64,000 nt of DNA from DATBQN01 sp963755825 (GTDB lineage: Bacteria > Acidobacteriota > Thermoanaerobaculia > Multivoradales > UBA5704), in assembly GCA_963755825.1 (NCBI GenBank), contig CAVWLA010000001.1:248001-312000 (forward strand), in the 5' to 3' direction. Below the pieces are notes generated by a model. It was not told where the DNA came from. It worked only from the letters and a program-made list of their open reading frames with translations, and did no database searches. Position numbers and translations under genes: made by a program. Positions 16,646 through 25,489 of the stretch are shown one piece after another (positions within the stretch are counted from its first letter, which is position 1; each line of letters begins with the position of its first letter).

Positions 16646-17254
16646 GTGAAGTCCGTCGCGGAGGAGGAAGGCCAGCCCTTCGGCCGGCAGACGCGGTATT
16701 CTTGCTGGCCCATGCTTATCGACGTCAAAGGGCTAGTGAGCGCCGCTGTCAACGTCTGGCAGTTCCTGAAGGGCAGGAAGCAGCTCCTTGAGGTCGTCAT
16801 CAGAAAAAACGATCTTGAATCTGAGTCTGATTGGGTTGGGCTCGTTCCTGCGTTTCTATCTCCCTCACCAAAGTCAGCGGCTGAGCGGACGGTGCTGGAT
16901 GCTCATCTCTCGGAGGTGATCATCATCAACCACGAGGACAAGCCTACGGAAGTGCTACGACTTCAATTCGCCGTATTTTCTCGATGGCGGAGGGAAGTTC
17001 ATCCCGTGGTCGTGAGGGAGGATAGGCTCACGGGAGGCCCTCGGATCGAGGCGCGGCACTCTCAGTCCTTTCAGGTTCGCTACGTCGCATCATTCGAGGG
17101 TCGGCTCCTCAGGAAGAGAGTGTTCCTCATCCTCAAGACTACGGGCCCTCGTGAAATACGAAAGAAGCTGCCTGACTACCTCTTCTTTAAGGCGCACAGC
17201 CCTGGTGATCCCGTCTCAGGCACTGGCCGTGACGCTGACCAAATCGAAGCCTGA
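16646..17254 (+). CDS. Hypothetical protein between two copies of a membrane-protein gene
   Basis: 202 residues from a GTG; an in-frame ATG at 16712 (MLIDVKGLVSAAVNVW) is an equally good start and drops an unconvincing 22-residue leader. The sequence looks like a soluble beta-rich domain (LSEVIIINHEDKPTEVLRLQFAVF, RIEARHSQSFQVRYVASFEG) without signal, membrane helix or catalytic motif. Base composition is less GC-rich than core genes. It is flanked by a decayed and an intact copy of one small gene, suggesting insertion or a duplication event here. No family recognised. Confidence 0.55.
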   Translation: MKSVAEEEGQPFGRQTRYSCWPMLIDVKGLVSAAVNVWQFLKGRKQLLEVVIRKNDLESESDWVGLVPAFLSPSPKSAAERTVLDAHLSEVIIINHEDKPTEVLRLQFAVFSRWRREVHPVVVREDRLTGGPRIEARHSQSFQVRYVASFEGRLLRKRVFLILKTTGPREIRKKLPDYLFFKAHSPGDPVSGTGRDADQIEA

Positions 17255-17429
17255 GATCCCAGAGGAAAGATCAAGCGGCGGCCCGCGCTTGCTTGCACCA
17301 GTTGCGATTGCCCGGGCGGTCGGCTCGAACTTCTTGGCCAACTGCTCTGGCTCGCAGTCTGCTCGGACCAGCTCCATCGTGGTCCCGCGACGAACAGACT
17401 CAGGGCGCTCGTCGGAGCGCCAGGATCGA

Positions 17430-17804
17430 TCATCCGAGATCGTTCTTGGTGTGCTCCGGCTCCGGGGCTGCGGCTTCGCCTTCCATGGGAGGCAGGGGGA
17501 TGGCGGCCAGGCGGCAGCCGCCGGCCGCGATGGCGGCGAGGACGGCGACGGTGACCGCCAGGCGGGGGCCCTGCCAGAGGCTGCCGATCCATTGGCGGAT
17601 CTCGTAGGCGAAGACGTTCGCCTGGCCGCCGTACATCTGGAGCTGGCGGAGGGACTGCTTGCTGTCCTCCATGCTGCCCAGGGGATCGTCCGGCGGCGGC
17701 GGCGAGGTGCGGTAGATCACCAGGGCGGCGAGGAGGCCGGCGGCGAGGATCGCGTTGCTCAGGATGCGGAGCGTCCTGGTGCGGGCGGCTGGCGTGATGC
17801 TCAT
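17430..17804 (-). CDS. Small two-helix membrane protein
   Basis: 124 residues. First membrane helix about residues 15-31 (LSNAILAAGLLAALVIY), a short exposed loop rich in Pro, Asp, Ser and Gln (PPPPDDPLGSMEDSKQSLRQLQ), then a second helix (about 82-101, LAVTVAVLAAIAAGGCRLAAI) and an acidic tail. No known family. A decayed duplicate lies at 16109-16396. It diverges from the exporter operon that starts at 18090, with ~285 bases between them that should contain both promoters. Confidence 0.65.
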   Translation of the reverse strand: MSITPAARTRTLRILSNAILAAGLLAALVIYRTSPPPPDDPLGSMEDSKQSLRQLQMYGGQANVFAYEIRQWIGSLWQGPRLAVTVAVLAAIAAGGCRLAAIPLPPMEGEAAAPEPEHTKNDLG

Positions 17805-18089
17805 GGGTTGGCTCCCCTCGCCGCGCCGCCGCTCGCGAGCTGCCCGGCGATCGGCATGCGGGGGATTCTATTGGAGACGGCGTGGGAGACAGCGGGCGTA
17901 ACCTGCCATATCCTGATAGCGTCTCTGTGGGCAGGCTCCGAGGGTCCGCCCCGGAACAAACCCTCGTTCTGAGCCGTTGTTTTCCACCGGATGTACCTCG
18001 GCGCGGCGCCCGCGGTCAGTTGTGGCGCTTCCCTTGCACTGTTCGATCGGGGCGGCTGTCTCGGGCCGTCCGTTTCCGGCGAGGATTCC

Positions 18090-19439
18090 ATGGGTAAAAA
18101 GGGCTGGGTGGTGATCGCGGCGATCGTCGCGGTGGTTCTCGCTGGAGGGATCTACTTCGAGCGGCACAAGACGCCGGAGCCCAGATTCCGCACCGTCAAG
18201 GTGGAGCAGGGAGACGTGGTGGCTACCGTCACCGCCTCCGGCACGCTGTCGGCGGTCACCACGGTGCAGGTGGGCAGCCAGGTCTCGGGGATCGTCGCCA
18301 AGCTCTTCGTCGACTTCAACTCCGAGGTGAAGAAGGGGCAGCTCCTGGCCGAGCTCGACCCGACGCCGTTCCAGGCGGCGGTCGACCAGCAGCAGGCGAG
18401 CGTGCAGAAGGCCAAGGTCGACCAGGTGAGCTCGCAGATCGCCTGGGGGCGGTCGAAGAAACTCCTGGCGCAGGGCCTGATCGCGCAGTCTGACTACGAC
18501 ACCGCCACGGCGACGCGCGACGGCGCCGTCGCGGCGGTCAAGGTGGCTCAGGCGTCGCTCCAGCAGGCGCTCGCCAACCTCACCTATACGAAGATCCTGT
18601 CGCCGATCGACGGCATCGTCGTCGACCGCGAGTACAACGTCGGGCAGACGGTGGCGGCCTCGTTCCAGGCGCCGACCATCTTCACCATCGCGCAGGATCT
18701 GGCGAAGATGCAGGTGCTGACCAACATGGACGAGGCCGACATCGGCGGCATCAAGGTCGGCCAGAGCGCCAACTTCACCGTCGACGCGTTCCCCGACCAG
18801 ACCTTCCGCGGCTCCGTGTCGCAGATCCGGCTGTCGCCGCAGACGGTGCAGAACGTCGTCACCTATCCCGTCGTCATCGACGTCGCCAACGTCGACTTGA
18901 AGCTCAAGCCCGGGATGACCGCCGACGTCCAGGTGCCGGTCGACGTGCGCCACGACGTGCTGCGGGTGCCGAACGCGGCGCTGCGCTTCAAGCCCGATCC
19001 CGCCGACCTGGTGCCGGGAGCGGTGACGACGGTGACCGGCGGCGGCGGGACGGGCAAGCCGGGCGACCAGGCGGCTCAGGGCACCCAGGCGGCTCTCGGG
19101 ACCGAGAGTGGCGCCGGGGGCGCGGCGTCTGGAGCCGCCGGAGCCGCCGGAGCGACCGGACATGGGGGCCGCGGCGCCGGCGGGGCGAGCCGCAGCGGCC
19201 GCACCGGCGGCGGCTCCCGCCAGGCCATCGTCTACGTCCAGGTCGAGAACGGCAAGCTCAAGCCGGTCCAGGTGCGCACCTCGATCACCGACGGCTCGTT
19301 CACCGCGGTGACCTCGAAGGATCTCAAGGTGGACGACGAGGTGGTCGTCGGCCTCGCCACGGCCAAGGCCGGCACCTCGTCGACCTCGCGGCCGCCGACC
19401 CTCGGCGGCGGCGGACCCGGCCGCGGCGGACCGCGGTAG
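18090..19439 (+). CDS. macA: MacA-like periplasmic adaptor (HlyD family)
   Basis: 449 residues from an ATG with GAGGA upstream. One N-terminal membrane helix (WVVIAAIVAVVLAGGIYF) is followed by a lipoyl/barrel-sandwich half (VKVEQGDVVATVTASGTLSA...VQVGSQVSGIVAKLFV), an alpha-hairpin rich in Gln/Ala (AAVDQQQASVQKAKV), the second lipoyl half (LTYTKILSPIDGIVVDREYNVG) and a beta-barrel. A Gly/Ala-rich insertion near residues 340-390 (GAASGAAGAAGATGHGGRGAGG) is unusual. Such adaptors link an inner-membrane MacB-type pump to an outer-membrane channel for efflux of macrolides, peptides or lipoproteins. The ATPase and permease genes follow, 8 bases and 4-base overlap; no TolC-like gene is in the window. 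Confidence 0.85.
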   Translation: MGKKGWVVIAAIVAVVLAGGIYFERHKTPEPRFRTVKVEQGDVVATVTASGTLSAVTTVQVGSQVSGIVAKLFVDFNSEVKKGQLLAELDPTPFQAAVDQQQASVQKAKVDQVSSQIAWGRSKKLLAQGLIAQSDYDTATATRDGAVAAVKVAQASLQQALANLTYTKILSPIDGIVVDREYNVGQTVAASFQAPTIFTIAQDLAKMQVLTNMDEADIGGIKVGQSANFTVDAFPDQTFRGSVSQIRLSPQTVQNVVTYPVVIDVANVDLKLKPGMTADVQVPVDVRHDVLRVPNAALRFKPDPADLVPGAVTTVTGGGGTGKPGDQAAQGTQAALGTESGAGGAASGAAGAAGATGHGGRGAGGASRSGRTGGGSRQAIVYVQVENGKLKPVQVRTSITDGSFTAVTSKDLKVDDEVVVGLATAKAGTSSTSRPPTLGGGGPGRGGPR

Positions 19440-19447
19440 GAGGCGCC

Positions 19448-20236
19448 ATGGCCAAGGTCATCGAGATCACCGATCTCACCCGCGTCTACAAGGTCGGCGG
19501 CTCCGAGGTGCGCGCCCTGGACGGCATCTCGCTCGCGGTCGAGAACGGTGAGTTCCTGGCCGTCATGGGCTCCTCGGGCTCCGGCAAGTCGACGCTGATG
19601 AACATCCTCGGCTGCCTCGACCGCCCGACCTCGGGGCGCTACGTCCTCGAGGGGATCGACGTCTCCTCGCTCGACCGCGACGCCCGCGCCGAGATCCGCA
19701 ACGACAAGATCGGCTTCGTCTTCCAGAGCTTCAACCTGCTGGCGCGCACCTCGGCGCTGGAGAACGTCGAGCTGCCGCTCCTCTACTCGAAGAAGGCGCT
19801 GAAGATCTCGGACGCCGAGCGCGAGGCGAAGGCCCGCGCCTGCCTGGCGCGGGTGGGCCTCGCGGAGCGCTGGGACCACACCTCGGCGCAGCTCTCGGGC
19901 GGCCAGCAGCAGCGGGTGGCGATCGCCCGCAGCCTGGTCAACGATCCGGCCATCGTCCTCGCCGACGAGCCGACCGGCAACCTCGACTCGCACACCTCGG
20001 AGGAGGTCATCGCCATCTTCCAGGGCTTGAACGACGAGGGCAAGACCATCGTCCTCATCACCCACGAGCCGGACATCGCCGAGTTCGCCCAGCGCGTCGT
20101 CACCTTCCGCGACGGCAAGATGATCTCCGACGAGCGGGTCAAGAACCGCCGCCGCGCGGCGACCTCCGCTGCCGCGCCGGCGCCGGCGGCCGCCGACCCC
20201 GCCGTCGAGCCGGTCGCCTCAGGAGCCCGCCCATGA
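19448..20236 (+). CDS. MacB/LolD-type ABC transporter ATPase
   Basis: 262 residues. All ABC motifs are present: Walker A GSSGSGKST, Q-loop FQSFNLL, signature LSGGQQQRVAIARSL, Walker B IVLADEPTGNLD and switch His in LITHEPD. The ILGCLDRPTSG segment is typical of the LolD/MacB/FtsE group. A C-terminal Ala/Pro-rich tail (ATSAAAPAPAAADPAVEP) extends past the fold. The stop overlaps the permease ATG (ATGA), so the pair is translationally coupled. Powers a tripartite exporter with the adaptor upstream and permease downstream. Confidence 0.93.
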   Translation: MAKVIEITDLTRVYKVGGSEVRALDGISLAVENGEFLAVMGSSGSGKSTLMNILGCLDRPTSGRYVLEGIDVSSLDRDARAEIRNDKIGFVFQSFNLLARTSALENVELPLLYSKKALKISDAEREAKARACLARVGLAERWDHTSAQLSGGQQQRVAIARSLVNDPAIVLADEPTGNLDSHTSEEVIAIFQGLNDEGKTIVLITHEPDIAEFAQRVVTFRDGKMISDERVKNRRRAATSAAAPAPAAADPAVEPVASGARP

Positions 20237-21459
20237 CCAAGTCGCAGAACATCCTCAAGGTCGCCTTCGGCGCCCTCGGGCGCAACAAGCTGCGCTCGCT
20301 GCTGACCACCCTCGGCATCATCATCGGCGTCGCCTGCGTGGTGGCGACGATCGGCATCGGCGACGGCGCGCGCATCCAGGCGCAGGACCAGCTGCGCTCG
20401 CTGGGCACCAACTTCCTGATGATCTTCCCCGGCGCCATCACCTCCTCCGGGGCGCGCAGCGGCTTCGGCGGCAGCTCCAAGCTCTCCGAGGACGACGTCG
20501 ACGCCATCCGCCGCGAGGTGCCCGCCGCCGCCTACGTCTCGGCCTCCAACCGCACCGTGGCGCAGGTCATCTACGGCAACCAGAACTGGTCGACGACGAT
20601 CCAGGGGGCGCAGGTCGACTGGCCGCTCATCCGCTCCTGGAACATCGGCGTCGGCCAGTTCTTCTCCGACCAGGACGACCGCGCCGCGGCGAAGGTCTGC
20701 GTCCTCGGCACGACGGTCGCCGAGAACCTCTTCGGCAGCGAGGACCCGATCGGCAAGACCATCCGCATCAAGAACCTGCCGTTCCGGGTGGCGGGCGTGC
20801 TCGAGGCCAAGGGCGGCTCGACCAACGGCGCCGACCAGGACGACACCGTCATCGCGCCCTACGAGACGGTGCGCAAGAAGCTCCTCGGCACCACCGCGGT
20901 CGGCACCGTCCTGGTCTCGGCGACCTCGAACGACAAGGTCGACGAGGCGCAGAACGAGATCACCGCGCTCCTCGAGCAGCGCCATCGCATCAACCGCGCC
21001 GCCGGGCAGGAGGACGACTTCGCCATCCGCTCGCAGACGGAGATGCTGGAGCAGGCGGCGCAGCAGTCGCAGACCATGAGCTACCTGCTGTGGTCGATCG
21101 CCGGCGTCTCTCTCCTCGTCGGCGGCATCGGCATCATGAACATCATGCTGGTGTCGGTCACCGAGCGCACGCGGGAGATCGGCATCCGCATGGCGATCGG
21201 CGCCAAGGGCGGCGACATCCGCGCCCAGTTCCTCGTCGAGGCGGTGGTGCTGGCGATCTCCGGCGGCGCCATCGGCATCGGCGTCGGGATCGGCATCCAG
21301 CGCGGCGTCGCCCGCTTCGCCGGCTGGCCGGTCGCCGTGCAGGCGAGCGCCATGGGGCTCGCCTTCGCCTTCTCGGCGCTCATCGGCATCACCTTCGGTT
21401 TCTACCCGGCGCTCAAGGCGTCACAGCTCGATCCCATCGAAGCGCTGCGCTACGAGTAG
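20233..21459 (+). CDS. MacB-type ABC transporter permease
   Basis: 408 residues with the four-helix MacB/FtsX plan: first membrane helix near residues 20-45 (LRSLLTTLGIIIGVACVVATIGIG), a large periplasmic domain (ASNRTVAQVIYGNQNWSTTIQG..., typical MacB_PCD), and three C-terminal helices starting LWSIAGVSLLVGGIGIMNIMLVS with the conserved VTERTREIGIRMAIGA cytoplasmic loop. It ends with the family tail LDPIEALRYE. Works as a mechanotransmission-type exporter that moves periplasmic substrate through the adaptor; substrate not predictable. glnS begins 7 bases downstream. Confidence 0.92.
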   Translation: MTKSQNILKVAFGALGRNKLRSLLTTLGIIIGVACVVATIGIGDGARIQAQDQLRSLGTNFLMIFPGAITSSGARSGFGGSSKLSEDDVDAIRREVPAAAYVSASNRTVAQVIYGNQNWSTTIQGAQVDWPLIRSWNIGVGQFFSDQDDRAAAKVCVLGTTVAENLFGSEDPIGKTIRIKNLPFRVAGVLEAKGGSTNGADQDDTVIAPYETVRKKLLGTTAVGTVLVSATSNDKVDEAQNEITALLEQRHRINRAAGQEDDFAIRSQTEMLEQAAQQSQTMSYLLWSIAGVSLLVGGIGIMNIMLVSVTERTREIGIRMAIGAKGGDIRAQFLVEAVVLAISGGAIGIGVGIGIQRGVARFAGWPVAVQASAMGLAFAFSALIGITFGFYPALKASQLDPIEALRYE

Positions 21460-21466
21460 CGGACCG

Positions 21467-23526
21467 ATGTCCGACACCTCGTCAGCCGCCGCCGGGCACG
21501 ACTTCATCCGCGACCTGGTCGCCCGCGACCGCGCCGCCGGCAAGCACGGCGGGAGAGTGGTCACCCGCTTTCCGCCGGAGCCTAACGGCTACCTCCACAT
21601 CGGCCACGCCAAGTCGATCTGCCTCAACTTCGGCCTCGCCCTGGAGAACGCCGGCAGCTGCCACCTCCGCCTCGACGACACCAACCCGGAGACCGAGGAT
21701 GCGGAGTACGTCGACGCCATCCAGCGCGACGTGCGCTGGCTGGGCTTCGACTGGGGGAGAGCTTCTTCCACGCCGCGGACTACTTCGAGCGGCTCTACGA
21801 CTTCGCCGTCGAGCTCATCCGCCGCGGCAAGGCCTACGTCTGCACCCTCTCCGAGGACGAGATCCGCGCCTACCGCGGCACCGTCACCGAGCCGGGCCGC
21901 AACAGCCCCGGCCGCGACCGCTCCGTCGAGGAGAACCTCGACCTCTTCGCCCGCATGCGGGCGGGGGAGCTCGCCGACGGCGCCGCCGTGCTGCGCGCCA
22001 GGATCGACATGGCCGCCGCCAACATGAAGCTGCGCGACCCGCTCCTCTACCGCATCAAGCGCGCCACCCACTACCACCGCGGCGACGCCTGGTGCATCTA
22101 CCCGATGTACGACTTCGCCCATCCGCTCTCCGACGCCATCGAGGGCATCACCCACTCCCTCTGCACGCTCGAGTTCGAGAACAACCGCGACATCTACGAC
22201 TGGCTGGTCGACACCCTGCCCTTCGCCGACCCGCCGCGGCAGATCGAGTTCGCCCGCCTCAACCTCACCTACACCCTGATGAGCAAGCGCAAGCTCCTCG
22301 AGCTCGTCGAGCGCCGGCTGGTGGCGGGCTGGGACGACCCGCGCCTGCCGACCCTCGCCGGCCTGCGCCGGCGCGGCTTCACCCCGGCGGCGCTGCGCGA
22401 CTTCTGCGAGCGGATCGGCGTCGCCAAGGCGAACAGCACGGTGGACGTGGCTCTTCTCGAGGCCTGCCAGCGCGAGGATCTCAACCCCCTGGTGCCGCGC
22501 CTCCTCTGCGTGCTGCGGCCGCTCAAGCTGGTGATCGAGAACTATCCCGAGGACGAGGTCGAGGAGCTCGACGCGCCGCTCTACCCGCACGACGTGCCGA
22601 AGGAGGGGGAGAGGAGGATCCCCTTCTCGCGCGTCCTCTACATCGAGCGCGACGACTTCGCCGAGCTGCCGCCGAAGGGTTTTCACCGCCTCGCCCCGGG
22701 CCGCGAGGTGCGCCTGCGCTACGCCTACCTCGTCCGCTGCACGGGCGTCGTCCGCGATGCCGCGAGCGGCGAGGTCGTCGAGGTGCGCTGCACCTACGAC
22801 CCGACCACCCGCGGCGGCACCGCGCCGGACGGCCGCAAGGTGCCGGGCACCCTGCACTGGGTGTCCGCGGCGCAGTCGGTGACGGTCGAGGTGCGGCTCT
22901 ACGACCGGCTCTTCCGCGTCGAGCGGCCGGATCTCGAGGAGGGCGGCTTCGAGGCCTGTCTCAATCCGCGCTCGCTGGAGATCCTCACGGGTAGCCGGCT
23001 CGAGCCGGCGGCGCTCGACGCCGGGCTCGGCGAGCGGCTGCAGTTCGAGCGCCAGGGGTACTTCTACCGCGACCCCGTCGATTCGACCCCCGAGCGCCCG
23101 GTGTTCAACCGCATCGTGCCGCTCCGCGACTCGTGGGCGCTGGAGGCGGCGGCAGGGCAAAAGGCGGCCGAGGCGTCGCGGCCTGCGGCGCCGGATCGAC
23201 CGACCCCGCAAAAGCCTGCGAAGGAGGCCGAGCCGAAGGTCGCCGAGCCGCTTTCGGAGGACGAGATCGCCGCGCTCGACGCCATGCGCCCGACGGTGGG
23301 CCCGCTCGTCGCGGGCGTCCTCGCCGACCATCCCGCCGAGGTCGAGAAGCTCCGCGGCGGCAAGGCCGGGCTGCTCGGCTTCCTCGTCGCGCAGGTGATG
23401 AAGCGGGTGGCGGCGGGTGGCGGCAAGGCCAATCCGAAGCTGGTCAACGCACTCCTCGGCGAAGCGCTCGGCTCGCCTGCCGCGCCGACCGCTGCGCCCG
23501 CCGGCGATCCATCCGCGGCCGGCTAG
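21467..23526 (+). CDS. glnS: Glutaminyl-tRNA synthetase with YqeY-like tail, apparent frameshift
   Basis: Class I GlnRS: HIGH motif in PEPNGYLHIGHAKS, KMSKS equivalent LTYTLMSKRKL, and an anticodon-binding beta-barrel half. The frame breaks at a G5 run (21753-21757): before it the protein reads ...VRWLGFDWG, and one extra G restores ESFFHAADYFERLYDF, so the gene currently reads as two overlapping frames (21467-22027 and onward to 23526). This is either a homopolymer sequencing error or a true mutation. After the catalytic body, a linker leads to SEDEIAALDAMRPTV...LLGFLVAQVMKRVAAG...NPKLVNALLGEAL, matching the YqeY/GatB tail that Deinococcus GlnRS carries to help bind tRNA-Gln. 7 bases after the exporter operon. 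Confidence 0.88.
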
Positions 23527-23545
23527 CCCCGCGGCACCGCGTCTC

Positions 23546-25489
23546 TCAGCCGCGCCAGTCGAGGATTCTGTCGACCGTCTGCTGCGTCAGCGCGTGGTAG
23601 CCGGGGCGCGCCTGGCCGTAGATGCGGAGCGCCCGCTCGGTCCCCGCCGGGGTCTTCGCCAGCTCGCTGTAGAGCGGCTTGACGAGCTTGCGCCGGCCGA
23701 CCGCGGTCAGGAACCGCTCGAGCGTCGGATAGGCCGGCTCGTAGCGGCTCTGGATCGAGCGCTCGAGCCAGACGGAGAGGATCTCGTCGTTGCCGCTGGC
23801 GGTGAAGTGGAAGGCGGCGTCGAGGGCGGCCATCCGCTCGGCGGGCACCGGGCGCTGGAGCTTGCCGAGGAAGTGGAGCCACTCCTGGGCCGTCCAGCCC
23901 TGCGTCGCCAGCTGCTCCGGCGCCGTGCCGGCGGCGAGCGCGGCGACCTGCAGGTCGACCTTGGCGAAGGCGGCGGAGATCACCCGCGGCGCGTTCGCCG
24001 GCAGCCCCGGCCCATGGATCCAGGCCCTGGCGTCGATCCGCGCCGCCACCTGCGGATCGTTCAGGAGATGCTGGTCGAGGTAGGACTCGAAGCCCGCGGT
24101 GTCCATCGAGCGGAAGGCGTGGCCGTCGAACCAGCCGCGGAGGAAGGCGTCGAGGCGGTCGCGCCCCGCCGCCTGCTCGAGGGCGAAGAGGAAGAGCGCC
24201 CCCTTCTCGTAGGCGACGTCGTTGACCGCGTCGTCGGGATCGCGGCCCGCCATGTCGAGATGGAGCCGGGTGTCGGGGCTGTCCGGCCCCAGCTCCTGGA
24301 GGGTCGCGTCGAGGCTCTCGCGCCCCAGCGCCGCCTCCATCTCCTCGAGCGGACGGCCGTAGAGCGCCTCGACGATGCGGCGCTCGAAGTAGACGGTGAA
24401 GCCCTCGTTCAGCCAGAAGTCGTTCCAGCTCGCGTTGGTCACCAGGTTGCCCGACCAGGAGTGCGCCAGCTCGTGGGCGACGAGGGCGACGAGCGAGCGG
24501 TCGCCGGCGAGGATGGTCGGCGTGGCGAAGGTGAGGCGCGGATTCTCCATGCCGCCGAACGGATAGCTCGCCGGCAGGATGAGCAGGTCGTAGCGGCCCC
24601 AGCGGTAGGGACCGTAGAGCTTCTCGGCGGCGGCGATCATCCGCGGCGTGTCGGCGAGCTCCCAGGCGGCGCGCTCGATGACCGCCGGCTGCGCGTAGAC
24701 GCCGCTCCGCTCGGCGCCGCCGGCGGCCGGGAACGCCCTGAACTCGAGGTCGCCGACGGCCAGCGCCAGCAGGTACGAGGGGATCGGCTGCGGCATGCGG
24801 AACTCGTAGCGGCCGTCGGCGTGCTTCGTCTGCGGGTTCTCGGCGCTCATCACGGCGAGGAGGTCGGGCGGCACGGTGACCGTCGCCTCGTAGGTCATCC
24901 GCACGCTCGGCGTGTCCTGGCAGGGGATCCAGGTGCGCGCCAGGATCGCCTCCGACTGGCTGTAGAGGAACGGCTTGGCGCCGCCGGCCTGCTCCGGGGT
25001 GAGCCACTGCAGCGCCGCCGACTCGGGCCGCGTCGCGTAGTCGACGTTCACCCATTGCGTCCGCGGCGTGATCTCGACCTCGAGGTCGCGGCCGAGGAAG
25101 TGGACCGGCTCGCCGAGATGGAAGGAGGCTCTGGTCTTGCCGTCGTCGAGCGTCACGGCGCGGATGTCGAGGTCGCGGGTGTCGAGGTGGAGGCGGAGGC
25201 CCTCGTGCGGCGCCAGGTGCAGGCTGGCGCGGCCGCTGAGCGTGCGGCTGGCGAAATCGACCCGCAGGGTGAGCTTCAGGTGGTCGACCGACGCCTCGGC
25301 CGGCCGCGCGAACGAGTGCGGATCGCCTGCCGGCTGGCCGGCCGCCGGGCTCGCGGCCTGCGCGCCGTCCGCCGGCGAGGGCTGAACGACCTCGGGCCGG
25401 GGCGGCCGGCCGGAGGTGGCGCAGGCGACGAGGAGCGGCAGGGCGGCGAGCAGGAGTGTCGAGACGAGCGGCAGGTCGAACGGCTTCAT
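23546..25489 (-). CDS. M1-family aminopeptidase, leukotriene A4 hydrolase-like lipoprotein
   Basis: 647 residues. The N-terminus has a lipoprotein signal ending in lipobox LVAC (Cys23). Zinc-site motif HELAH (339-343) with the third ligand Glu362 in NEGFTVYFE, and the aminopeptidase motif GGMEN (312-316), are intact. The C-terminal helical domain is like LTA4 hydrolase rather than the longer PepN form. Predicted to trim peptides in the periplasm, anchored to a membrane. It overlaps the stop of the squalene/phytoene synthase gene by 4 bases, so it is the last gene of the isoprenoid operon, although no metabolic link is obvious. Convergent with glnS. Confidence 0.9.
   Translation of the reverse strand: MKPFDLPLVSTLLLAALPLLVACATSGRPPRPEVVQPSPADGAQAASPAAGQPAGDPHSFARPAEASVDHLKLTLRVDFASRTLSGRASLHLAPHEGLRLHLDTRDLDIRAVTLDDGKTRASFHLGEPVHFLGRDLEVEITPRTQWVNVDYATRPESAALQWLTPEQAGGAKPFLYSQSEAILARTWIPCQDTPSVRMTYEATVTVPPDLLAVMSAENPQTKHADGRYEFRMPQPIPSYLLALAVGDLEFRAFPAAGGAERSGVYAQPAVIERAAWELADTPRMIAAAEKLYGPYRWGRYDLLILPASYPFGGMENPRLTFATPTILAGDRSLVALVAHELAHSWSGNLVTNASWNDFWLNEGFTVYFERRIVEALYGRPLEEMEAALGRESLDATLQELGPDSPDTRLHLDMAGRDPDDAVNDVAYEKGALFLFALEQAAGRDRLDAFLRGWFDGHAFRSMDTAGFESYLDQHLLNDPQVAARIDARAWIHGPGLPANAPRVISAAFAKVDLQVAALAAGTAPEQLATQGWTAQEWLHFLGKLQRPVPAERMAALDAAFHFTASGNDEILSVWLERSIQSRYEPAYPTLERFLTAVGRRKLVKPLYSELAKTPAGTERALRIYGQARPGYHALTQQTVDRILDWRG

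Noticed and set aside
21467..22027. Separate short gene before glnS
   Set aside because: Its first 97 codons are the GlnRS N-terminus with the HIGH motif; the rest is out-of-frame sequence after a one-base slip.
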